Source: Acidimicrobiales bacterium (GTDB lineage Bacteria; Actinomycetota; Acidimicrobiia; Acidimicrobiales; VFJN01). Taken from it: a stretch of DNA of 5,212 nucleotides. Made by a program: the position numbers and the translations under genes. The stretch lies in contig JAFGPU010000039.1 of NCBI GenBank assembly GCA_016936035.1, positions 1-5,212 on the forward strand, given 5' to 3'. Below are positions 1 to 4,518 of this stretch, in pieces. The number at the start of each line of letters is the position of its first letter. The stretch's first letter is position 1. The notes under the pieces were generated by a model. It made no database searches, was not told the origin of the DNA, and saw nothing but the letters and a program-made list of their open reading frames with translations.

Positions 1-273
1 AAGGCGGCCGTGCACCAGCTCACGCGGCACCTGGCCAAGCGGCTGGCCCCCGCGGTCACGGTGAACGCCATCGCTCCCGGCCCGTTCGAGTCGAAGATGA
101 TGGCCGCGACGCTCGAGGCGGCCGGCGACGCCATCGCCGCGTCGGCACCGCTCAAGCGCATCGGGCGGCCCGACGACATGGCCGGCGCGGCGATCTTCCT
201 GTCGTCGCGGGCCGGTGCCTACCTGACCGGCGCCGTCATCCCCGTCGACGGCGGCATCGCGACGCTGGCCTGA
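1..273 (+). CDS. Short-chain dehydrogenase/reductase (SDR), C-terminal part
   Basis: The frame is open at the left edge, so only the last 90 residues are present. It reads K-A-A-V-H-Q-L, which matches the stretch after the tyrosine of the SDR YxxxK motif, so residue 1 is probably the catalytic lysine. VNAIAPGPF (residues 21-29) is the conserved segment after the active site that contacts NAD(P). The substrate lid follows at about 30-52, then the R-I-G-R-P-D-D-M box (53-60), and the family ending T-G-A-V-I-P-V-D-G-G (76-85). The protein is a classical cytoplasmic NAD(P)-dependent oxidoreductase of the FabG-like type. The P-G-P-F lid and the A-Y-L-T-G-A-V-I-P ending recall the RhlG/gluconate 5-dehydrogenase branch, which is only a resemblance. 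The substrate cannot be told because the specificity-bearing half lies outside the window. It runs convergently with the MFS gene. Confidence 0.93.
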   Translation, partial: KAAVHQLTRHLAKRLAPAVTVNAIAPGPFESKMMAATLEAAGDAIAASAPLKRIGRPDDMAGAAIFLSSRAGAYLTGAVIPVDGGIATLA

Positions 274-275
274 GC

Positions 276-289
276 CCCGGAGCACCGGG
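276..289 (+). terminator. Small GC hairpin just after the SDR stop
   Basis: CCCGG (276-280), loop AGCA, CCGGG (285-289) forms a perfect 5-bp stem beginning 3 bases after the SDR TGA. There is no T run, so intrinsic termination is possible but weakly supported. Stems this short are common by chance at this GC content. Confidence 0.25.
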
Positions 290-306
290 CGGTCCCGCCC
301 CGCACG

Positions 307-353
307 TTCCGGCGCTCGTCTGTTGCGCATATCGCAACACAGTGGCGCCGGAA
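307..353. terminator. Nested 47-base dyad between convergent genes (bidirectional terminator or operator)
   Basis: The outer arms TTCCGGCGC (307-315) and GCGCCGGAA (345-353) are perfectly complementary over 9 bp. Inside them, TGTTGCG (321-327) and CGCAACA (333-339) form a perfect 7-bp stem around CATAT. The two stems are separated by symmetric 5-base internal segments (316-320 and 340-344). The element lies 33 bases after the SDR stop and 45 bases before the MFS stop, the usual place for a bidirectional terminator. There is no U tract on either strand. Many actinobacterial terminators lack one. The inner 19-bp dyad TGTTGCG-N5-CGCAACA also looks like a dimeric regulator site, so an operator or a dispersed palindromic repeat are alternatives. 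Confidence 0.5.
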
Positions 354-398
354 GCTGCGATCGGCATGCCGGGCACGACGGGTCCCGCCCCGGAACGC

Positions 399-1682
399 TC
401 AGCCGGCCCGCACGTCGGTGATCGGGGCGGCATCGAGCGCCCCGGTGGTCGGCGGGACGATGCGCCCGGCCGCCGCGGCCAGCCCGACCGCGATCGCCGC
501 AACCGCCACGAACGCCCAGCGCAGGCCCACCAGCTCGGCCAGCACGCCCATGGCCAGCGGCTCGAGCAGGAACCCCAGCCGGGCGGTGAGCGACACGGTC
601 GCCGCCCCGGCCCCGGGGGCAACGCCGGGCGTGTTGCCGGCCGCGGAGAACGCGAGCGGGAAAAAGGCGCTCGCGCCCAGGCCGGCCAGCACCAGGCCGA
701 GCGCGAACACGGCCGGGTGGTCGACGAGCGCGCCGGCCAGCAGGCCCGCCGCCACCAGCCCCATGCCGCCCCGCAGCACCGCGGTGCCGCCGAAGCGGTC
801 GGTGGCGTGGTCGCCGACCGCCCGGGCGGCCAGCATGCCGGCCATGAAGGCGGCGAAGCCCAGTGCCGCCGCGCCGGGACCGGCCCCCAGGCGCTCCAGG
901 CGGATGGCCGACCAGTCGGCCGGGGCGCCCTCGATGACGGCGCCGCCCACGGTGGCGGCGCCGAGCACCACCAGCGGCCCCACCCGCGGCCGCAGCCTCG
1001 ACCTGGTGGTCCCTCCCGCCGACGACGGGCTAACCGCGTCGCCGAGCACGTCGTCGCCGAGCACGTCGTCGCCGAGCAGGTCCTCAGGGGCGGTCGGGGG
1101 GCCGTCGGCCGGGGCGGTCCTCGACGGCACGGGAGCGCCGTCGACGACCAGGCCGCTGCGGGTCGAGACGACCGCGACCGCGATGACGGCGCCGACTGCG
1201 GCGAGCTGCCAGGTGAGCGACACGCCGGCGGCGGCCGTGGCCGCCGCAACGCCGGCGGCGCCCAGCGCACCGAGGCTCCACGCGCCGTGCAACCGGTGCA
1301 TGACGGACCGACCGGCGCGGCGCTCGTAGGCGGCACCGTTGGCGTTCATCGCGATGTCCATGGCGGCATCGGCCGCGCCGATGACGCACAGCGCCGCGAA
1401 CAGGGCGAGCGGCTCCGGCGCCGCGCCCGCGGTCCACAGGGACGCCGCAAGCACCAGGGCGGAGACGACGACAACCCGCCGGCTGCCGAGCCGCCCGACC
1501 AGCCGCCCGGCGACGGGGCTGGCCACCAGCGCACCCGCGGCCATGCCGACCAGCACGACGCCCAGTCCGGCATCGGAGAGCCCCAGCGACGCCTGCCGCT
1601 CCGGCAGGCGGGGGAGGAAGCTGGGCCCGCCGAGCCCGTTGGCGACGAACGCGACGGCGACCGCCGAGGCGCGCGGCGTCAC
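399..1682 (-). CDS. MFS transporter, MosC/YbjJ-like
   Basis: The protein has 427 residues, normal for a 12-TM major facilitator protein. Hydrophobic segments lie at about 4-22, 36-57, 70-87, 91-109, 130-150, 156-176, 236-254, 271-290, 302-319, 322-341, 358-381 and 384-405. The motif-A-like loop G-R-L-V-G-R-L-G-S-R-R (59-69) sits between TM2 and TM3. The stretch D-I-A-M-N-A-N-G-A-A-Y-E-R-R (109-122), followed by H-R-L-H-G-A-W-S-L-G (129-138), is typical of the MosC/YbjJ branch, whose substrates are mostly unknown and which is usually annotated as exporter-like. The central cytoplasmic loop (about 178-233) is Pro/Asp rich and carries a short internal repeat. The GTG start is chosen because TM1 begins directly after it; no Shine-Dalgarno is visible. 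The start overlaps the stop of a possible 8-codon leader frame. The gene lies 105 bases after the acyl-CoA dehydrogenase and may share its transcript. Family call firm, substrate unknown. Confidence 0.9.
   Translation of the reverse strand: MTPRASAVAVAFVANGLGGPSFLPRLPERQASLGLSDAGLGVVLVGMAAGALVASPVAGRLVGRLGSRRVVVVSALVLAASLWTAGAAPEPLALFAALCVIGAADAAMDIAMNANGAAYERRAGRSVMHRLHGAWSLGALGAAGVAAATAAAGVSLTWQLAAVGAVIAVAVVSTRSGLVVDGAPVPSRTAPADGPPTAPEDLLGDDVLGDDVLGDAVSPSSAGGTTRSRLRPRVGPLVVLGAATVGGAVIEGAPADWSAIRLERLGAGPGAAALGFAAFMAGMLAARAVGDHATDRFGGTAVLRGGMGLVAAGLLAGALVDHPAVFALGLVLAGLGASAFFPLAFSAAGNTPGVAPGAGAATVSLTARLGFLLEPLAMGVLAELVGLRWAFVAVAAIAVGLAAAAGRIVPPTTGALDAAPITDVRAG
1041..1085. repeat. 15-bp tandem repeat, three units, inside the MFS gene
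   Basis: GCCGAGCACGTCGTC occurs at 1041-1055 and again, identical, at 1056-1070. A third unit at 1071-1085 differs at two positions (GCCGAGCAGGTCCTC). On the coding strand this gives L-L-G-D-D-V-L-G-D-D-V-L-G-D at residues 202-215 in the TM6-TM7 loop. The unit is a multiple of three, so copy-number change keeps the frame. Confidence 0.9.
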
Positions 1683-1705
1683 GAGGCGTCGGGCGGGGCA
1701 GCCAT
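1679..1705 (-). other. Possible 8-codon leader ORF coupled to the MFS start
   Basis: An ATG at 1705 opens a frame reading M-A-A-P-P-D-A-S and stops at TGA (1681-1679). That TGA overlaps the MFS start codon as GTGA, the usual geometry for translational coupling. Six bases before the ATG is CACACT, a poor match to the TANNNT -10 used elsewhere in the window (first base wrong). Such a leader would explain how a GTG without a Shine-Dalgarno is translated. A chance ATG is equally simple. Confidence 0.3.
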
Positions 1706-1735
1706 GGCGCCAGTGTGCCCGGCCGCGCCGGCGTT

Positions 1736-1761
1736 CGCGGCCGGGTTTCGCCCGGGCCGCG
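1736..1761 (-). terminator. GC hairpin between acyl-CoA dehydrogenase and MFS genes
   Basis: CGCGGCC (1736-1742) pairs with GGCCGCG (1755-1761), and GGG (1743-1745) pairs with CCC (1751-1753), leaving a small TTTCG loop and one unpaired base at 1754. The hairpin begins 26 bases downstream of the acyl-CoA dehydrogenase stop. There is no T run, so it may only attenuate read-through into the MFS gene. Confidence 0.35.
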
Positions 1762-1787
1762 AGGGCTGGCGAGGGGCGAGCGAGGTG

Positions 1788-2981
1788 CTAGCGAGGCACC
1801 TTCGACCAGGGCACGTCCTTGTCGACCCGCGGCTCGCCGGGCAGCCCGAGCACGCGCTCGCCGAGGATGTTGCGCTGGATCTCGGAGGTGCCGCCCTCGA
1901 TCGAGTTGGCCCGCGCCCGCAGGAACATCTTGCGCGACGACCCCGGCGGACCGGTGAGGCCGAGGCTCTCGGCCCGGCGCATCTCGTAGTCGTAGTTGAC
2001 CAGGGCGTCGGGGCCCAGCAGGTCGACGCACAGCTCGTAGATCGCCATGTTGATCTCGGCGAACTTGAGCTTGGCGATCGATCCCTCCGGCCCCGGGTTG
2101 CCCGCCTTGCGCTTGTGGCTCGCCCGGATGTTGGTGAGGCGCAGCACCTCGGCCTCGACCCACAGGCGCATGAGCCGGTCGCGCACTGCGGGGCGCTTGT
2201 CGGCCACCTCGTCGGCCCAGATGCGGACGGCCTCGGCGATGGCCCCCGAGCCCTTCGGGGGAGCGCCGCCCCCGCCGCCGATGGTGGTGCGCTCGTTCAT
2301 GAGCGTCGTCATCGACACCCGCCAGCCCTCGCCGACGTCGCCGATGCGGTCGGCGTCGGGCACCCGCACCTCGGTGAGGTAGACCTCGTTGAACTCGGCC
2401 TCGCCGGTGATCTGGCGCAGGGGTCGAACCTCGACGCCGGGGGCGTGCATGTCGAGCGCGAAGTAGGTGAGGCCCTTGTGCTTGGGGGCCTCGGGGTCGG
2501 TGCGGGCGACCAGCATGCCCCGGTCCGCGATGTGGGCCAGCGTGTTCCACACCTTCTGGCCCGTGACGACCCACTCGTCGCCGTCGCGCACGGCCCGGGT
2601 GGCGAGCCCCGCCAGGTCGGACCCGGCGCCGGGCTCGCTGAAGAGCTGGCACCAGGCGTCCTCGCCCGTGAAGGCGCGGCGCAGCAGCCGGCGTCGCAGC
2701 TCGTCGCTGCCGTTGGTGACCATCGTCGGCCCGGCCATCGTGAGGCCGAAGAAGTGGCGGGCGCCGGGCGGCTGGGCGCCGGCGGCCGAGAGCCGGCGGT
2801 CGATGTCGCGCTGGAGGACGGGCTTGAGCCCGAGGCCGCCGAAGCCTTCGGGGAAATGGACCCAGGCCAGGCCCAGGTCGTACTGGCGTCCACGAAACTC
2901 GACCTGGTCGGTGGCGGCGGGATCGAGCTCGGACAGCAGCGTGTCGACGCGCTCGGCGACGAGCGAGGTGGGTTCCGTCAT
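1788..2981 (-). CDS. Acyl-CoA dehydrogenase (FadE-like)
   Basis: The 397-residue product has the family's usual length. It is a flavin (FAD) enzyme that oxidises an acyl-CoA thioester to the 2,3-enoyl-CoA, passing electrons to an electron-transfer flavoprotein in the cytoplasm. The N-terminal helical domain includes F-P-E-G-F-G-G-L-G-L (43-52). The middle beta domain has Q-L-F-S-E-P-G-A-G-S-D-L-A (112-124), the first family signature, and G-Q-K-V-W-N-T (141-147). The C-terminal helical domain ends with I-E-G-G-T-S-E-I-Q-R-N-I-L-G-E-R-V-L-G-L (361-380), the second signature. Where medium-chain enzymes have the catalytic Glu (Y-E-G-T) this one has G363, so the likely base is E230 in M-N-E-R-T-T-I, the isovaleryl/long-chain position. 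The ATG at 2981 is chosen over upstream in-frame starts because it gives the normal N-terminus and sits 6 bases after a TANNNT hexamer. Substrate unknown: fatty, branched, aromatic or steroid side-chain CoA are all possible. Confidence 0.95.
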   Translation of the reverse strand: MTEPTSLVAERVDTLLSELDPAATDQVEFRGRQYDLGLAWVHFPEGFGGLGLKPVLQRDIDRRLSAAGAQPPGARHFFGLTMAGPTMVTNGSDELRRRLLRRAFTGEDAWCQLFSEPGAGSDLAGLATRAVRDGDEWVVTGQKVWNTLAHIADRGMLVARTDPEAPKHKGLTYFALDMHAPGVEVRPLRQITGEAEFNEVYLTEVRVPDADRIGDVGEGWRVSMTTLMNERTTIGGGGGAPPKGSGAIAEAVRIWADEVADKRPAVRDRLMRLWVEAEVLRLTNIRASHKRKAGNPGPEGSIAKLKFAEINMAIYELCVDLLGPDALVNYDYEMRRAESLGLTGPPGSSRKMFLRARANSIEGGTSEIQRNILGERVLGLPGEPRVDKDVPWSKVPR

Positions 2982-2987
2982 GCCCAG

Positions 2988-2993
2988 ACGATA
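2988..2993 (-). promoter_or_regulatory. Probable -10 box of a leaderless acyl-CoA dehydrogenase mRNA
   Basis: On the minus strand TATCGT fits TANNNT and is followed by six bases (CTGGGC) and then the ATG, so transcription would begin at or next to the start codon. No Shine-Dalgarno is seen upstream. GGTCAA (3016-3011) lies at a 17-base spacing where a -35 element would be, although it matches the consensus poorly. Confidence 0.5.
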
Positions 2994-3011
2994 CGCGCGG
3001 GCGCCATATCT

Positions 3012-3024
3012 TGACCAACGGTCA
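3012..3024. promoter_or_regulatory. Palindromic operator TGACC-N3-GGTCA before the acyl-CoA dehydrogenase
   Basis: TGACC (3012-3016), spacer AAC, GGTCA (3020-3024) is a perfect dyad with 5-bp arms. It lies 31-43 bases upstream of the acyl-CoA dehydrogenase start, over the expected -35 position, so a bound protein would block initiation. Short perfect dyads of this size are typical of TetR-family repressors, which often control acyl-CoA dehydrogenase genes in actinobacteria. No TetR gene is recognised in the window, so the regulator must be encoded elsewhere. The neighbouring GntR is a less likely binder because its own promoter carries an unrelated dyad. Confidence 0.55.
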
Positions 3025-3078
3025 GGGAGCGATCGGCTCGGGAGGGCGCACGCTGCACGTTCGTGGTGGGTGGTGAGG

Positions 3079-3489
3079 TCACGCTCGTCCTTCCGTCGCG
3101 TCGAGCGTCCGGCGCTGCATGTGCTCGAAGGCGCGTCGCACGGCCTCGATGGCCTCGTCGAGGCTCGAGCCCGACCGACCGGCCGCGGCGGCGAAGGTGG
3201 CTGCCGCCTCATCGAGGTGCGAGGGGTCCGGTGCGGGCGCGCGTGCGTGGGCCGGGTCGGTGACGACGGTGCCGTGGCGGCCGCGGCTGGCGACCAGACC
3301 CGTCTGCTCGAGCTCGCGGTAGGCCCGTGCCACCGTGCCGGGGGCCAGGCCGAGGTCGCCCGCGAGTTGGCGGATGGACGGGAGACGGTCGCCGACGGCC
3401 AGTGCGCCGGTCATGATCAGGGCTGTGATCTGGGCCCGGATCTGTTCGTAGGGCGGCACCGCCGAGGTGGTCTCGACATCCAGGATCAC
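3079..3489 (-). CDS. GntR-family transcriptional regulator, YtrA type
   Basis: The product has 136 residues. P-P-Y-E-Q-I-R-A-Q-I (12-21) opens the winged helix-turn-helix. The core follows as G-D-R-L-P-S-I-R-Q-L-A (33-43), G-L-A-P-G-T-V-A-R-A-Y-R-E-L-E (47-61) and the wing S-R-G-R-H-G-T-V-V (68-76), a textbook GntR DNA-binding domain. Only about 55 residues follow, partly helical (91-128). This fits the YtrA subfamily, which has a short dimerisation tail instead of a ligand-binding domain, and such regulators usually control an adjacent transport or membrane-protein gene. The GTG start overlaps the preceding membrane-protein stop as GTGA, implying coupled translation, and no separate promoter is visible. 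A longer open frame runs upstream, but it lies out of phase inside the membrane-protein gene, and GntR homology begins only at the GTG. Probable role: repressor of its own cassette. Effector unknown. Confidence 0.93.
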   Translation of the reverse strand: MILDVETTSAVPPYEQIRAQITALIMTGALAVGDRLPSIRQLAGDLGLAPGTVARAYRELEQTGLVASRGRHGTVVTDPAHARAPAPDPSHLDEAAATFAAAAGRSGSSLDEAIEAVRRAFEHMQRRTLDATEGRA

Positions 3490-4412
3490 GGCGCCGCCTC
3501 GACGGTGGTCGACCGGTGTCGGAACCGCCGGGGGCGGGGGACGGCCACGGGTCCCCAGGTGCGTGCAGACCAGGAGACCGACGCCCCCAGCAGGGCGACG
3601 AACATCCCTGCTGCGGCCAGGCCTCCCGACCGCCCCGCGACGGCGTAGGCGTACTGCGCCATCGCCCGGGCCAGGCTGAGGAACCCGACGACGCAGGCCA
3701 TCGCCGCGATGCGTTGCATCGACGCCGTGCGCACCGCGTCGTCGGCCGCGACGAGATCGTCGTGCACACGTGGCTGGGGCCGTCGCACGATGAGCCGGCA
3801 GGCGACCAGGGTGGCCGCCGGGACGAGGATCGCCACGGCGACCCCCGCGGCGACCTCGCTCGGCATCGAGCTCGGGGACACCGGATCGTTCATGAAGAAC
3901 AGCCCCGGGAGGTCGTTGCGTCGCGCGGGCGGGATCGACGACGAGTCGGGCAGGCGGAGCGCGCCGAGCCACGCGACCGAGGACACGAGCCCCACGATGG
4001 CGGGCCCGAGCCGCCACGTTGGGGACAGGTAGGTACCGAGGCGGCGGGGGCGAAGCGACGCCGAGCGCGTCGTCGTCGCCGGGCTCGGCCGGCTGAGGGT
4101 CAGCTCGGTGACGAGCGTGGCGACCATCAGAGCGGCGACGACCGGGGCCGAGATCGGCTCGACGCCGGTGGTCTCGCCGGTCACGGCGACCGTCGCCAGC
4201 GGGGGAAGCGCGACGGCGCCGAGGAACGTGGCGCGCCGCAGGCGGTTGCCCCGGGTGAGGTAGCGGCGGAGGAACGGTCGCGCGGTGGTCGATGCCGCCA
4301 GCCCGTGTTCGGCCTCGAACAGGGCGACGTCGCCGTCCTTGACCGGCCGGAAGCCGGGTGCGACCGCGATGGCGACGAGACCGATCCAGATGCCCCAGGC
4401 GAGCGTCTCCAT
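3486..4412 (-). CDS. Seven-TM integral membrane protein of unknown function
   Basis: The 308-residue product matches no family I recognise. Hydrophobic segments lie at about 4-20, 61-78, 88-107, 135-153, 186-208, 234-258 and 262-282, suggesting seven membrane spans. A basic loop, R-R-Y-L-T-R-G-N-R-L-R-R (49-60), precedes span 2, and another basic stretch lies between spans 3 and 4 (about 108-134). An N-D-P-V-S-P-S-S segment (175-182) precedes span 5, and an acidic loop D-D-L-V-A-A-D-D-A-V (218-227) precedes span 6. The tail is R-P-R-R-F-R-H-R. No ATPase motif or catalytic residues are seen, and no ABC ATPase gene is adjacent, unlike many YtrA-type loci. The ATG at 4412 is preferred to a GTG six bases upstream because a TACAAT hexamer places the transcription start on that ATG; the GTG would precede the mRNA. 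Translation is coupled to the GntR gene through a GTGA overlap, so the two probably form one regulated unit. Function unknown. Confidence 0.85.
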   Translation of the reverse strand: METLAWGIWIGLVAIAVAPGFRPVKDGDVALFEAEHGLAASTTARPFLRRYLTRGNRLRRATFLGAVALPPLATVAVTGETTGVEPISAPVVAALMVATLVTELTLSRPSPATTTRSASLRPRRLGTYLSPTWRLGPAIVGLVSSVAWLGALRLPDSSSIPPARRNDLPGLFFMNDPVSPSSMPSEVAAGVAVAILVPAATLVACRLIVRRPQPRVHDDLVAADDAVRTASMQRIAAMACVVGFLSLARAMAQYAYAVAGRSGGLAAAGMFVALLGASVSWSARTWGPVAVPRPRRFRHRSTTVEAAP

Positions 4413-4416
4413 GGCC

Positions 4417-4431
4417 ACATTGTATCAATGT
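4417..4431. promoter_or_regulatory. Inverted repeat A overlapping the -10 of the membrane protein/GntR operon
   Basis: ACATTG (4417-4422), spacer TAT, CAATGT (4426-4431) is a perfect 6-bp dyad. It contains the probable -10 hexamer (TACAAT on the minus strand) and ends five bases before the ATG. It overlaps inverted repeat B, with which it shares CAAT, so the two may be alternative readings of one site. Confidence 0.5.
4419..4424 (-). promoter_or_regulatory. Probable -10 box of a leaderless membrane protein/GntR mRNA
   Basis: On the minus strand TACAAT differs from TATAAT at one base. It is followed by GTGGCC and then ATG at 4412, so +1 would fall on the A of the start codon. TTGCAT (4449-4444) could be a -35 element at a long 19-base spacing. 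No ribosome binding site is seen, as expected for a leaderless transcript. This AT-rich patch stands out from the surrounding GC-rich sequence. Confidence 0.6.
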
Positions 4432-4439
4432 ATTGGTAC
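4422..4439. promoter_or_regulatory. Inverted repeat B, likely GntR operator (GTAnCAATnnATTGnTAC)
   Basis: The 18-base stretch 4422-4439 matches its own reverse complement at 14 of 18 positions, in the pattern GTA-n-CAAT-nn-ATTG-n-TAC. It spans about -10 to -27 of the membrane-protein transcript. Wide dyads with half-sites about one helical turn apart suit dimeric GntR proteins, and the GntR gene is the second gene of this transcript. Autorepression is therefore the simplest reading. The binding itself is inference. Confidence 0.55.
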
Positions 4440-4505
4440 TTTGATGCAAGGGGCGGTGGCCCGGCTGCCGAGCCTCGCTGGAGGTTCATCCGGGCAGCCC
4501 CGGGG

Positions 4506-4511
4506 TAGGTT
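4506..4511 (+). promoter_or_regulatory. Probable -10 box of the DUF1269 gene
   Basis: TAGGTT fits TANNNT and is followed by seven bases (GGCGCGC) and then the GTG start, again implying a leaderless mRNA. Just upstream, CCGGG (4490-4494), CAGC, CCCGG (4499-4503) could form a 5-bp stem in the -10/-35 spacer. No convincing -35 is present; GGTTCA (4483-4488) has the right spacing of 17. Confidence 0.45.
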
Positions 4512-4518
4512 GGCGCGC

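Noticed and set aside
1228..1247. Perfect 9-bp inverted repeat (GCGGCGGCC-GT-GGCCGCCGC)
   Set aside because: It lies within the MFS coding sequence and is explained by an alanine-rich transmembrane stretch built from GCC/GCG codons.
342..3014. An 890-codon open frame on the plus strand opposite the MFS and acyl-CoA dehydrogenase genes
   Set aside because: Its translation is low-complexity Arg/Gly/Ala/His-rich and matches no fold. It is antisense to two well-supported genes and crosses their gap. Stop-free antisense frames are expected where the codons on the other strand are GC-ending.
1084..3018. A 644-codon minus-strand frame overlapping both the acyl-CoA dehydrogenase and the MFS gene
   Set aside because: It is out of phase with the recognised domains of both genes, and its composition is Arg/Pro-rich, typical of a shifted GC-rich frame.
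2982..3212. N-terminal extension of the acyl-CoA dehydrogenase to an upstream in-frame start
   Set aside because: The added residues are Arg/Ser/Pro-rich, overlap the GntR gene and the operator, and exceed the family's normal N-terminus. The ATG at 2981 fits the -10 spacing.
3079..4449. A 456-residue reading that would fuse an N-terminal extension to the GntR regulator
   Set aside because: The extension is an out-of-phase reading of the membrane-protein gene and is Arg-rich without domains. GntR similarity begins exactly at the GTG that overlaps the membrane-protein stop.
3516..4508. A 330-codon plus-strand frame opposite the membrane-protein gene
   Set aside because: The product is Arg/Gly/Asp-rich with no recognisable domain, and it lies opposite a gene with coherent membrane spans and a coupled partner. 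It is a shadow frame.
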